Shown piece after piece: positions 43,193 through 55,258 of a stretch of 64,000 nucleotides of DNA; the stretch's first letter is position 1; the number at the start of each line of letters is the position of its first letter. Source of the DNA: Micromussa lordhowensis (Eukaryota; Cnidaria; Anthozoa; Scleractinia; Lobophylliidae); contig OZ026601.1 in the NCBI GenBank assembly GCA_964020085.1, positions 24,297,414 to 24,361,413 of the forward strand, read 5' to 3'. Both the position numbers and the translations under genes were made by a program. Under the pieces are notes generated by a model, which was not told the DNA's origin, made no database searches, and worked only from the letters and a program-made list of their open reading frames with translations.

Positions 43193-45929
43193 TTAGGAAG
43201 CTGCTGGGCCGTTGAGGTACGAGCACGCCTTCAGGAGCTTTCTTGCACTGCGGTCTCCGGAGTTGAACTCATCCCATAAGGCAAAGATCTTCGTCTGGAG
43301 GTTCCGGAACTTCTTTCGCTGTATGCGCCGTAACTTCTTCTCTGAAACGAGCCTGATTTGAATTGACGTCAGACGGGCCTCACGGTGTAGCAAACTAACC
43401 AGGAGGTACAATGGGAGTTGCGACTTTCCGGCTGCGCGGCGATTCAGCCCAAGGTGCCAGCCCTCTATGTCATTGTTCGTCCTGACAGACTTCATGAAGA
43501 TACTCCATGATGACGGTGGCCATGTTTCGTTCGTGATCCAGGTTCTGCCCACGTACTGCATGAAGTCCTGGAGCTTTCTTGACTCTGGAATTCCCTCTAG
43601 GCGGGCATACATATCTGGAATTTCATCTGCTGGCAGGAATGGCAATGCCATGACCTTTCTAATAAAGGCATACGTTCCCCGGTCGTTAGTGTAGTCACAC
43701 TGAAGTCCCAATTCTTGTACCTGAAGAAAAAACATATGTTAATTTAGTAAGTATATATACCATTATAATTACTAGCATTAATACATATTTAACAATTATT
43801 CACCGAAGTGGAGGTAAATATCACACTTTCACCGACACTGAGGTGAATAATTGTTGTAGTATATACCACACAAGCTGAATAATTAGCGGACCAAAACGTT
43901 AGCGCTTTTGAACTGTTTTTCTAATTTGCCTGAATCTACTCTACTAACCTTTCTCCATAGAGCCTGTGTCCAGTGAAACACGCATCCCTGGATGTCGACT
44001 GTCGGCAGCAGCTCTCTGAGCACCGTCCACAAGGCCTTTTCGAAGTCGATTGTTACTTTCCTCAGGGAAGGTTGTGCGGGGAGCAGCTCGAGCACGGTTT
44101 TCAGGACCTAAGAGAAATCCGAAATCATTAACTTTGATGGACCACACAATATGGGATTATTGGATAATTAATGTCTGCCAAACTTCTAACCCCGCTATTT
44201 TGACCTCTCAGAGGAAACGAAAAGAGTTCGAACTACCGAAATTATACTTATTAGAGGGTCTTACATCTGATGGTTATGATGACAATTAGATTATTCGCTC
44301 CCGAATTCTATCTATTCTAATTGTTAAATATATGCGAAAATCAAGATTTTACCTCGCGATAATCCTTCTTCTTTTTGCCTGACATGATAGCAAACACCAG
44401 GGGCACCTGCTTCGCGTGGTCATCTTTACGAACAAACGCGTTGATGGTCAGCAACTGCGTGAATGGATGGCGAACAAGCTTAAAGGTTCCGTCAATGTAC
44501 CAGGTTTTCGCCCTGCTCAGGTGGTGAAGCTGCTCATTTGTTGCAAACACCAGGTGGCGGCGGCCGCGGACGTTTAGGTCTGCTCTGAGGAACGCGTCTG
44601 GCAAGTGCTGTTCTTCCAGGCTGAAGTCAAGGTCGACGGGCTCTTTCGGTCTAAGACGCTGGCGGAGTCTGTTTGCCTGCCGCGCGATTAACTCCGGTTT
44701 TGGAAGGGCTGGACACGCAACATCAGTTAGTTCTTCAAGAAAAACCTAAATGAGACAGAGAGACAAATTCCACGGGTTAACAGACTCTGCCCCATTTGTG
44801 AATCAAATCAAATCTAATCTAATCAGTTGTATATAGGTTTTCGCACAAGTGCAACCACAAGTAAGGATTTACTAAACTTATTAAGGCTCCTATCATTTTG
44901 AGAGAATTTTCAAAGATCACTTGTAGTGCAAGTCATTAATTACTCGAGCCCTCAAACGATTACTCATATATGACTGAGAAAATTGCGAAATTATATGCCA
45001 TGGACTGATTAACAATAAATTTAACTGCTCTTAGCTAACTATTTTGTCAGTCACATTATAAAGGGAGTATTTCCTCAATCACATTATACAGGGAGTAATT
45101 AATTATCAATATTAGATATAACATAAAGTAAAATAATAGTTACCTCGTCAACGATAGCTGGTGCCGGCTTGAAGATATCCTCAACTGCCTTCGCCTTAAC
45201 ATGGGACGTAATTTTTGCTGACACCAGTGCCCCAACTTGTGCCTGGTGGTTGTGGACGTGGTTGCCGCACTGGAACTGGTCGCCGCGCTGCCTAACTGTG
45301 GCCCGACAAGGGTTGACTTTTGGACGTACAGAGCACTGCCAGTCTGTGACTACCCCTCTCTGTCTTTGGATGCTGTAGCAGTAGCCTTGGTTGTCGATTA
45401 GCTTTGGGCGGCCTCTTTTAGAACTCTGCATGACTATTTCGTATGTGACTGTAAAACTGGAGGACTGCTCTGCAGGGGTTGGGTCATGAAGTGAAGATTC
45501 CTCTGTGCTGGGAAGCCATGTATCAGGTTCAGCGTGGGACATATTCTCGACTCGGTTGCTCTCAACATCAGGTAGCGACGGATCAGGCTCAACCTGGAAT
45601 GAATCGTCGACTCGGGTGCTCTCGGCATCAGGCAGCGACGGATCAGGCTCAACCTGGAATGTATCCTCGACTCGGGTGCTCTCGGCATCAGGTAGGGACA
45701 CGTTCTCCATCGGCTCTATGGTGCTCTCGGCGTTAGGATGCTCGCACAGGATACACCGCCACTCAATGTCCGTTCCGTCCCGGACGGCAGCTCGGTACAC
45801 TTCTTGTGAGATACCGGTATTGCAGATCCTATGACTCCAACGAAAACAGCCATCACACTGCACGCCCTGCTGTCTGGGCCGGACAGGCTCCATACAAACA
45901 AGGCAGTTGATAATCTGCGCAGTTGCCAT
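43193..45929 (-). CDS. MULE transposase with PHD finger and FLYWCH domain, 621 aa, four exons
   Basis: Exons are 45929-45144, 44745-44353, 44107-43949 and 43720-43193, all phase 0 with GT-AG borders. Residues 9-62 are a PHD-type C4HC3 finger (CLVC, CDGC, H33/C36, CILC). Residues 77-136 are three copies of a 20-residue acidic repeat (SLPDAESTRVEDTFQVEPDP type). Residues about 170-230 are a FLYWCH zinc finger (GYCYSIQRQRG, W-QC, C-RATV, HVHNH). The transposase domain has D347 (YIDGTFK), D414 (TIDFEKAL), C435-x2-H438 (CVFH) and E532 (NNDIEGWH), so the DDE set is complete. The ATG chosen is the first after the TATA box; a longer frame to 46079 starts upstream of that box. No stop or frameshift was seen. 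Confidence 0.88.
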
Positions 45930-46030
45930 GATCGTAGATATACTTGTGTAATAGAACTCGTGATAGTGCTCGTGATCGGTAAACCGTCGTGATTGAATGA
46001 GAGAATGAGCTACCTTTATGTTGTCCTGCC

Positions 46031-46107
46031 TTTTATACATGAAGGCGGATCGAAATCTCATATTTTTTATTCGAGGCATTTGGATTGGTTTATTTGCTAA
46101 CCGCTAG
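46031..46107 (-). promoter_or_regulatory. TATA box and CCAAT of the MULE gene
   Basis: The minus strand reads TATAAAAGGCAGG with TATAAAA at 46037-46031, about 100 bp before the ATG at 45929. AACCAATCC lies upstream near 46082-46090. This places transcription start near 46005. Confidence 0.65.
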
Positions 46108-46558
46108 AACAATAGAGCTAACTTAACAAGTTCTTTTACCAATCAGTTACGCGTCTATTGAAATGACAATTTTTTTCGTCTATTGATATGCAAATGTTTG
46201 GTAACAAGTCAGCCCGCTCACCCACGCGTTTCCCTCAGAGGTCCGTTATACTAACTAATCTACTTCAATTGTCTTTGTTTCTTGGTCCTCCTCAATTTAC
46301 TCCTTTAAGTAAAAACTTTTTATTCTCGATTAATAACCTTTGTATGAAGGTTGACTTGGTCTCGTTTGCGTGCTCTGGTTGCGGAGGCTTGGGTATTATT
46401 CGTTTCCACGGAGGGTTTGTTGTTTAATAGCATAAATAAAACAGCAGCAAAGTTTCAGTTTGTATCGAATCGTCTTCAGCTTGTATCGAATCGACTTTCG
46501 ATGTGTATCGAAACGACTTTACATGTGTATCGAAACGACTTCGATTTGTATCGAAACG

Positions 46559-46593
<35 letters not shown>

Positions 46594-46599
46594 GACACC

Positions 46600-48990
46600 G
46601 ACTTGAGCATTTATGAAAGTCATTAATATATAATAGAAATAAAATTGGACCCAGTACTGATCCTTGAAGAATCCCACAAGGAACAGTCACAAGGTCAGAT
46701 GTTGCACCATTTACAGTAACCATTTGCTTACGATTTTTAAGATATGAGGTAAACCAGGCTTTACCGATGCCTCTTATTCCATAGTATTTACGTTGATCAA
46801 TTAGAATATCATGGTCCACTGTATCAAAAGCTTTGCTAAAGTCTAAAAATAACCCACATGAGAGTTCGCAGTCATCAACTGCCTTTTGTACTTTGTCGAT
46901 TATGCTAAGAATAGCATAGTCAGTTGAATGTTTCGGGCGGAAACCAAATTGTCCCTTGAAAAACACATTTTCTTTTTCTAAAAATTTCAATAGCCTGTTA
47001 GATATAAGTTTCTCTAAAATTTATTAAATATAGAAAGTAAAGAGATAGGGCGATAATTACCAACACTAGTCTGTGAATCTTTTTTATAAACAGGGACCAT
47101 GTTTGCAACTTTAAATTTCTCTGGTACTACTCCAGATGAAATAGAAGTATTAAATAAGCAAGCTAATGGGACAGATATAACATTTCTAATAATTTTAAGG
47201 ATATTTACTGGCAGACTATATGGACCAGCAGATTTGCCAGGTTTTAAGTTTGAAATTTCAATTTCTACCTCAGAAGGAGTAATAGCAAATAGATAAAAGG
47301 TATTACAGGGTTTTCTAAATACTTTAATGGTAATGTATTAACTTTCGGGATTAACCTAGCCAAGTTAACTCCTATATTTGCAAAGTAATTATTGAAAGCA
47401 TTTGCCACCTGTTTTGCATCTGTTAATTAAATTTCATTTTGTATAAATTTTGACAATTTTCTGGTTTATCTTTGGTCTAAAGTGAACTATTTCTTTAATT
47501 CCATTCCATAACTTTTTGCTATTATTAACATTCTCTAGAAAGAAGTTATTGTAGTACAGCCTCCTTCATCAAATGGTTAAGTTTGTTTCTATAATATTTA
47601 AATTTGCAATGATAGTATGTAGATTTTGTCTTAAGAAATTTTTTGTATACTGCATTCTTCACACGAATAGAGGTTTTAATTGCACTTGTTATCCATGGTT
47701 TGGAATAAGATTCCAGTTTTCGTCTAGAAAGTTGTTTAATAGGAATGTGCTTGTCAACAATTTGAGTTAATACACTATGAAAAGACTCGAACATTTTTGA
47801 TGGGTCTGACTCATGTTGAGAAAGAACTTGCCAATCTATTGAGCTAATATCTCATCCACCAGAACAGACTCACTGAATTTAGAATAATCTCTCTTGTATA
47901 ATTTTATGCCTGGTGATAAATTTGAGAAGTTATTTAAAATGATAAAGTTTGGTAAATGATCTGTTAAATCATATATTAGATTACCACTTATAATGAAGTG
48001 TTCTATTGAATTAAAAAATATATTGTCAATTAAGAGTTGTCAGTAATACTTGTTGGTTGAAAAATTTGAGGCTGAAAGAAACATGAGCCCAAGGAGTTGA
48101 TAAAATTTTGCGAGTCAGTGTAAATATCAATTTTTAAAAGATCAATGTTAAAATCACCCATAAAGAAACAAATTTATTTTCTTGATTGATACTTTCAATT
48201 GTTGAGTTAATGTAATCCATAAAATTATCTAAATTGCTACTAGGATGTCTATAGATCACCCCGCAAATGATATTTGACTGATTAGCAGATTCTATTTCAA
48301 TCCAAAGTGCTTCAAAATCATAAGTAGATTTGGTATATTTTGATTTGATAATATATTTAAGATTATATCCAGGTATATCAATATTAGATATAAGTTCTTT
48401 ATCAATTGAGAGTTTAGTCTCAGAGAGACCAATCAATGAAAATTTATAACTTAACTCAGATATCGAGTGTAGAAAGTTGTCATGGTTGGCTGCTAAGCTT
48501 CTAATATTGCAATGCAAGGCTGAAAAAGCTTTATCATATGATAAGCACTGAATTATGTCATTGTTACTATGAAATTCGTGAGTAGTATAATATCCAAAGT
48601 TACTATTAAAAGGCAAATGCTTATCAATATCTACATTTGTAAGATGTGGAATGTTCGAGACTGAAGAGGTTATGCTTAAGAGTGGTAAGGATCTCATCTC
48701 ATTAGCCCTGTCCGAGTTGATTTCCCTACTATTCTCTCCACAGGAGCAAGGCAGATAACTCATTACACTAATAAATCATAGTTACTTTACATAACTTGGA
48801 TACAGCTTTTTCAAATCATCCTTGTCGTTGATAGGTATGACAGGACTGTCTTGACTTTTCCTCAAATAAATTCTGTCATTTGAGGTCCAGATGTATGAGA
48901 TGTGCAAAGCCTTCTTGGTCTTCATAGACTCGTTGAACAACCCTTTATTTCTTTCTGTCAAGCTCTCGTTTATGAAGAAGATACGCATCA
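46600..48990 (-). pseudogene. CR1-like LINE, 5' half (ORF1 tail, endonuclease, RT start)
   Basis: Reading down the minus strand: an ORF1 tail (48988-48782) with IFFINESLTERNKGLFNESM and YIWTSNDRIYLRKS, as in the FP-like C-terminus of LINE ORF1. Next is an APE endonuclease start (48763-48134) with LHCNIRSLAANHDNFL and LIGLSETKL. Then come a broken middle (47794-47546, RKLESYSKPWITSAIKTSIR) and RT motifs QFGFRPKHSTDYAI, LFLDFSKAFDTVDHDIL and CGILQGSVLGPILFLLYIND up to the MULE insertion. Several frameshifts and stops separate these, so the element was decayed or decayed after the insertion. Confidence 0.82.
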
Positions 48991-49009
48991 GTTACAGGGG
49001 TTTTCAAAA

Positions 49010-49378
49010 GTAAAAGCAATATCCAGATTTTAGATTTACAGGGTTTTACAGTGACGAAGCAGGCCTCCTTTAACGATTTACAAGGTTTTTTCCAGAGTCA
49101 AGCCCGGCCCCAATGTTTCAATTTACAGGGTTTCAACGGAGTCAAGCCAAGCCTTCTTTTTTCGGTTTACAGGGTTTTTGTAGAGTAAAGCCAGGCCCCC
49201 TTTTGCGATTTACAGAGTTTAACAGCGTCAAGCGAGGCCCCCTTTTTCCATTTACAGGCTTTTTACAGAGTCAAGCCAGGCCCTCTTTTTGGATTTACAG
49301 CGTTTTTACAGAGTCAAGCCAGGCCCCCTTTTTGGATTTACAGGGTTTTTACAGAGTCAAGCTAGGCCCCCTTTTTAC
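49010..49378. repeat. 43-bp minisatellite, second array, about nine copies, inverted
   Basis: The plus-strand unit GATTTACAGGGTTTTTACAG, AGTCAAGCCAGG and CCCCCTTTTTG is the reverse complement of the unit at 27896-29390. Copies at the far left are more diverged. The array ends at the truncation point of the piggyBac-derived exon. Long open frames read here are artefacts. Confidence 0.88.
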
Positions 49379-49380
49379 CC

Positions 49381-50980
49381 TAAACGCAGGGTAGTAGAGG
49401 GTCTTGGTGCTCCAATACTTATCAGTATGTCCACCTACCTTGACAAGACCAAAATAAATCAACAATGCGACCAGCCTGTTGATCTCCTCGGGAGTCGTAT
49501 CCTTCCAACTTCCATCTGACTGGGTGTACGACTGATGACTTCCTTCAATAACATGTTCGTTAGCATAACTGTTTGTGTGTGTGCATATTACACTTACCAT
49601 TTCTTCAGTAAAAAACAGGTGAAAAAATTCAAGAGCTTTGGTCATCATGTTCCTTAGATGCGGACGACCAAAATGTATACCTACAGGCCGGGAGGGTGCG
49701 AACGGGGGAAGGACATTTGGAGTATCTGGGTCGCCATAGCTTTGGAATGCCATAGGAGCAGCAGCGTTACGTCTCGCCCCTCCACGACCAGCTCCACGAT
49801 CAGCACCACGACCAGCACCACGACCAGCACCACGACCAGCACCACGACCAGCTCCACGACCAGCACCACGACCACGACCACGACCACGTGTGGGACCACC
49901 ACTAAGAGCTGGGACAGAAGGTCGTGCAACTGGACGACGCCTGCGAGCAGCCGGGACAGCAGCTACACGACAACCAGCACCACCAGCCGCTGGGCCTACA
50001 GGTCTTCCACCACGTGCGGGAGGAGCTGCAGGAGCAACAGAAGCCGCAACAGAAGGCACGTCATCACCACCATCATCTTCTTCACTACTGTCCTCCTCTC
50101 CAAGTTCTTCTTCTTCAACTTCTACCTCTCCAACGTCTACCTCTCCAACATCTTCATCTCCAACATCTTGGTCATCATCTTCCTCAGCCACATGTTCATC
50201 AACGTCACCACCACCACCCCCATCACTGATCTCTCCCTCACTACAAGGAAAACATCATTTACAAGCAAAACATCATTTACAAGGAAACCATCATTTCATT
50301 CTTTGATATTTTTATCACAACAAGGTCATGACAAACTAATCAATTTCACTTGTTGTAGAATTTGTATTTCCAGTCGTAAACAAAGATGGATATAGTAATT
50401 CTCATAACTTTACCAAAATTATAAGTCAAAATAACATAGTTTCGCATAAAAATACTGAGAAGTTATAATTCAAAATACTAAACGTATATAAAACATAATG
50501 AGGGAAACATAAAGCCATTTACAGAGCGTCGGCGTCCTCTTAGAGTAAATCACTGCGTAGAATGAAATCCGAGCTCCTTGTTTACGAGCAGCGATGCAAA
50601 CATTCCATCACATATTTTTGCTCTGTTGCCCCAAAAAACTTTTTCCTCCGAATACATTGGTCTCCCTAAACTAAAATATTAATCTACACACTTTTTCCAA
50701 GCAGTAAGCCAAGATTCAAACGAAAAAAGCAGATAAAAATGTCATTTCATTGCATTTTAGACCATGTGCGTGGGTTAGCGTCACTTACGCAATAACACAC
50801 GCAGTGAAGTTTACACCACTCTTACCTCGAATCCTCGTCTGAATCTAGCAGGAGATGATCCAAAACGCTTTCTTCATCTGAAGACATCCCATCGTTGCTA
50901 TCTTCTTCACGTTCCACTAATTCTAGGACCTGTTCATCAGTATAAACGACCGGTCGCGGATGCTTCGCAGCCGACGCCAT
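49381..50980 (-). pseudogene. piggyBac transposase-derived gene, two exons, C-terminal truncated
   Basis: Exon 1 (50980-50826) encodes MASAAKHPRPVVYTDEQVLE and an acidic stretch and ends at GTAAGA in phase 2. Exon 2 starts at 50240 after CCTTGTAG and the frame continues SEGEISDGGGG. It then has an acidic run, a Pro/Ala/Arg-rich region, six or more GAGR repeats (49875-49780) and the start of the DDE_Tnp_1_7 fold: FAPSRPVGIHFGRP, then FFTEEMVSVICTHTNSYA and TPEEINRLVALLIYFGLV. It stops at about 49381 after KYWSTKTLYYPAF, where the minisatellite begins. All three catalytic Asp regions are missing. Repetitive plus-strand frames over the Arg-rich part are shadows. Confidence 0.8.
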
Positions 50981-51177
50981 TTCTCATCAACACGTTGACC
51001 CGAAAGTGGACTTTGGATTCGACGTTGTGTAAGCCACATTACACCGTCTTCGCTCAAATTCGCACAGTGATTAGGTAATATTCTAGTCACGCTTTCTGCC
51101 AAATTTCGTGACGATCGGTTGGAACGTACATTAATTATTAACTTACGCGCCATAACTCTTCAAGTGGTGATATTTAA
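50981..51177. other. Putative promoter region of the piggyBac-derived gene
   Basis: Short GC-richer stretch upstream of the ATG. No TATA box was recognised. Confidence 0.3.
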
Positions 51178-52087
51178 AGGGCCTGACCTTAAAGAGATTA
51201 ATGATCTTCCCAACTCCCTGCGGGGCGCCATACCAAGAATGTTTGCCGATGACACCAACCTTACATTATCTGCTAAAACGTTAACAGAACTCAAGCTAGC
51301 TTTAACCCCTGAATTAAATAACTTTAGCAGTTGGATAAAAGCTGACAGGCTCAGACTAAATGTTGCTAAAACTGAGCTAATGATTATTGGATCAAGGCAG
51401 AGGCTATCTGCCCTATGTGACGATGTAGAAATCAGAATTGATGACCAAATTATCAAGAGAGTCGTTCATACCAAATCCTTGGGTCTTACCATAGATGCTC
51501 ACCTCTCTTGGGGTAAACACCTTGAAGAGATTTGTAAGAAGTCTCTTCAGCTATAGGCGCCCTAAAACATGTCCGGCCATTTATATCCAAAGAAACTGCA
51601 ATTTTAATTTATAACACTTTAATTATGCCTCATTTTGATTACTGCAGCCCCGTCTGGGACTGTTTGAGTGGTTACTTGAGTGATAAGCTCCAAAAATTAC
51701 CGAATCGCGCAGCCAGAGTTATTACTAAATCACCCTTTGATGTGAGCTCAAACCACCTTCTGTCCACCCTCAGCTGGGAGAGGCTATCTTTTCGCCGAAA
51801 GAAACAAAAAGCCTTAATGATGTATAAAACCATTAATGACCTTGCTCCGGAATATCTACAAAGTCTTTTCTCTCAGCGTCACTTTGCTGACAACTTAAGA
51901 AACTCTGAGGGAAGGCTGACCCTGTCCAAACCAAGCACCAATTATTTGAAACGAAGCTTCTCTTACAGCGGAGCCATGCTATGGAATAACCTGCCCAAAA
52001 ACTTAAAAAATGCTGCATCCGTTGAGCATTTTAAGCGAAATATCAAGAAGGTAGCTGATATATCGGATTCCCACACAGCAATCATGT
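51178..52087 (+). pseudogene. CR1/L2-like LINE fragment, 5' truncated
   Basis: The plus strand starts inside the RT domain (LKEINDLPNSLRGAIPRMFA, palm motif FADDTNLTL) and runs to KKSLQL. A shift near 51548 moves it into another frame (AIGALKHVRPFISKETAILI) and on to MPHFDYCSPVWDCL. The C-terminal tail then reads to a stop at 52087, followed by a CATA/CTGC microsatellite tail. The 5' truncation with an intact 3' end is the normal outcome of LINE insertion. It is a different family from the 41-49 kb element. Confidence 0.85.
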
Positions 52088-52570
52088 AAAGCAGTTGTAC
52101 ATACATACATACCTGCCTGCCTGCTTGCCTGCCTACCTTCCTGCCTTGTCTTTGTGTCCTTTTTTTCCTTTTCTTTCTTCGGGTGAAAACATCGGATAAA
52201 TGGAGTAGCATTGTTTGCAGGTCGCCGAACAATCCGCATAGTGAATTATCATCGTTTTCCCTTTGGAGGTCAGTCGTTCTGGTTAAAAATTATTAGCGAA
52301 AATGTAAATATGCGGAAGTTTTCTTAATTTTTGCCTCATCACGCACAATGCCCGGTCACATTCACGAATTTAACAGGCTAAAGCAGCATTTGAGCCACAA
52401 TTTGGTATTTAAAATATGGCGGAATAATGAAACTGAAGCGACTTCGAGAGTTTTTTGTCTCTGATTGTGAATTACGTCAGTATTAGCCTCCACAGAAGCG
52501 GGGGGAGGGGTGCGAGAGATTAACTATATTTATGCAATCCCGTGTCCCACTAGGCCCCGGTAAGTTCCAC
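52088..52570. other. LINE tail microsatellite and unassigned sequence
   Basis: CATACATACATACCTGCCTG and CTTGCCTGCCTACC repeats (52100-52150) form the tail of the LINE. A T/C-rich stretch follows. No gene was seen. Confidence 0.5.
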
Positions 52571-53328
52571 ATAGTGGTTCTAGTTAGAGTTAATAACTGT
52601 AATAATAATATGTAATATTTATATGGCGCATTTTCTATAAAATAATCAAATGCGCATTACAAACATTCCAATAAATGAAAAGTAAAATTGAATAAAACCT
52701 GCTTACAATTACTATGGAATCAAAAGGAGAAAACTGCACTATTTATAATAAAAAAATTTGCTAAAAAAATCTAAAAAATTAAATATAAAATAACTGTACT
52801 AACAAAATGCATTGCTGAATAAAAATGTGTTAAGTTTCTGTTTAAAATCACTTATGGTACAAGCAGATCTAATGTCTATGGGAAGACTATTTCAAAGACA
52901 TGGCGCTGCCACCATAAAGGATCGATCCCCATGGTAACTTTTGTAAAACGCTTTGGGGTGCTCAGAAGAATCCCCTTGTTATTTCGTCGTAAATCGTAAC
53001 AGGATTGGCGGTAAGACGGAAATTAAATCAATTAGATACATGTATTTAGGAGCTGAGCCCTGGAGTTCTTTAAAGGTGATCAGAAGGATGTTGAACTCGA
53101 TACATAGTCGGGTAGACAACCTACCATACTTTTGGCATATATTTTTGCCGCTCCTTCAGCAACTTCACTGGTTAGTGAAGTTGCTGAAGGAGCGGCATAA
53201 TATGAGATTGTTTAGGTGCACATAAGATCAATCGCGCACTGGCATTCATGACACAGAGTTTTTGCATATGATGATCAGGAACTCCATAGAAGAGACTGTT
53301 GCAATAGCCTAACCTACTGGTTATAATA
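52571..53328. repeat. Unclassified repeat-like segment containing a perfect hairpin
   Basis: Starts with an AT-rich head and then reads like a conserved repeat (ATGTCTATGGGAAGACTATT, GGCGCTGCCACCATAAAGGA). The single 90-codon frame here is short and without domain. The hairpin at 53147-53196 is inserted in it, and the 6.9-kb TIR element starts at its right end. Confidence 0.4.
53147..53196. repeat. Perfect hairpin, 22-bp arms, 6-base loop
   Basis: The left arm 53147-53168 starts GCCGCTCCTTCAGC. The right arm 53175-53196 ends GCTGAAGGAGCGGC and is its exact reverse complement. The loop is TGGTTA. There is no mismatch. Confidence 0.95.
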
Positions 53329-53344
53329 CACGGCAAAAAAGATG

Positions 53345-54115
53345 GCGTTCACCGTTCAGAAAACGCGCAGTGAATTTACGCAAAACGTGGCATTTGCTTA
53401 CATTTTCTGGTGTTCACCAATCGGATAATCCAAGATTTTCGAAGTGTTTTGCTGCCGGTGAATTCGAGTATTCGTTCCATTATCCGGTAGTTTTCTATTA
53501 CGGTGAACGCCGGAAAACGCGCGTTTACTGGAATTTACCGGTCGGTTAACACTTGGCGAATGTCTTGTTTGCCTGCGTTCACAGATGTTTTCCCGGTGTA
53601 AAACCTCACGTTCATCCAGGGTTAACAGTTGAAAACCGGCATTTTCCGTTGTTTTCCAGAGCGCCAAATGCCGGTAAATTTCGCAAAACACACTGTTTTC
53701 CACAATTCACCGCTCGGTTAACGTAAGGAAAGCATAGTGTATTCTCGCGTTCACAGAAGTTTTCTCCTGTTTTCTTTTATTTTCCGAGACGGCGAATTCT
53801 AGGGAATTCAAGAAAACGCATGTTTTCCTACGTTCACCGTTCGGTAAACGTACGGAAATTATCGTGTGTTCCTGCGTTTTCAGAAGTCCCCTTGTGCTTT
53901 CAAATGCGCGCGAATTCAAGTAAACGCTTGTTTTCCAATGTTCACCGTTCGATGAACTTTTGGAAAATATCATGTCTTCCCGTGTTCGCAGGAAATTTCT
54001 TGTATTTTCGGGGACAGTGAGTTCGGGTGAATTCAAGAAAACGATTGTTTCCAGACGTTCACCGTTCAGTTAATGGCTGGAAAATTGCGCGAATTCGAAC
54101 GTATTTCCTTGCGTT
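53345..54115. repeat. Left subterminal array, unit about 105-130 bp
   Basis: GTTCACCGTTCGGTAAACGT and relatives recur near 53347, 53706, 53834, 53941 and 54058. Each is followed by GGAAA-AT, a CG-rich word, TTTTC, and a GAATTC word. The copies are diverged. Confidence 0.75.
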
Positions 54116-55258
54116 TTCTTGCATTTCCTGGGACGGAGTATTCGGGTGATTTTCAGTGCCATCGGCCAGCATTGTTCGCTCACTCCCTTTCCCAGTCAGA
54201 ACAGCAAAAACAAAAGAGATTGCTAATTCTAAAAATATGATTTATTTAATGTATAGCACTGTTTACTATCTACAGATGTACAACTATTCACATAAAATAC
54301 GAGGGTAATTTCCCATTCTAACAAAAAAAAATTATTACAATACTTTAGTTTAGCAAGAGAGTTGTTTCACTTGACCCTTCAAAGGAATATTATTTAAAAA
54401 TATCTAAACCGTGTACAGCCAGGATCTATTTGACGGGCGAACAATCACCAACCCAACAAGAACATTCAGCCTATCTTACTTAGAAAACAGTGTATGATTT
54501 GTCCAGTTAATACCACTCACAATGTACTGCTATTAAAAATAAGATTCTGATAAATGATCTGGATGGTGGTCACATCATCACATCAATCACTAGCTTAACT
54601 AGGCCTGTTACAAACAAATACAATCTTAAATAATGCAATTTGAAGCAATACTTTGAAATCCCAACACTTGGTTGCCTTAATCATACTCAATAAAACTGCG
54701 TAAATTAAGCATGTCTACAGGAAATGTGTTTTGTTTAAACATGTTTATTGTAAACATGTTTCAGTACTACTGTGTTGTGAACACAGCACAAGTTGCATGT
54801 CTTAATAAGGCAGTAGCCAGCTTCATCAAGTAAGAGGCTTTTTTACAGTGTTAACTTTTCAACTAGCAAAAAAGCAAACAATTTGACAGAAAAATTTCAT
54901 TAAAGTAATAAATGAAGGGTTTTATGCTAAAACCATGTACTGGTATCCAGTTTTGAGACTTCCATTAAAATTCTCTTTCTATTTACTCCAATACTGATTT
55001 GAATATGCACTACATCTGGTCTGCATGCCAGAAAAGACACAAGTACACATACATGTAATAAATCATCATCACATTTGCATAAGACCCTTAAAAAAAATTA
55101 TACTGCCCCTTAATCAGAACGCATGGCCCAAAGCAATTGTTGTGGGACTCCAGTTGTAGTCCTTTCATTTGAAAGACCAAGTCTCTTGAATGTCATGCCT
55201 GCCTTCCAATGCTCATCAAGCAGTCGGAAATACCTGCTTACTTCATCTGTCCTCCAGG
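54116..55258. other. Interior of the 6.85-kb element, no gene seen
   Basis: AT-rich sequence without supported frames. Confidence 0.4.

Larger units (their letters stand above)
42716..46607. mobile_element. MULE with 8-bp target duplication, nested in a CR1-like LINE
   Basis: The element spans 42724-46599 (3876 bp). The direct repeat GACTTGAG flanks it (42716-42723 and 46600-46607). The left end GGTTTACGGTCGTTTCGATA and the right end read backwards, GGTGTCCGGTCGTTTCGATA, are inverted repeats. Each is followed by five to seven copies of GTCGTTTCGATACA-type units (42734-42895 and 46455-46592). The LINE frame reads across the site on the two sides (INDFHKCSS, then LFDFHLF) when the element and one duplicate are ignored, which fixes the boundary. 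It holds one four-exon transposase gene. Confidence 0.92.

Noticed and set aside
49658..50395. Plus-strand Ser/Thr-rich and Pro/Ser-rich proteins of 100-245 codons
   Set aside because: They are shadows of the GAGR and acidic repeats of the piggyBac-derived exon on the other strand.
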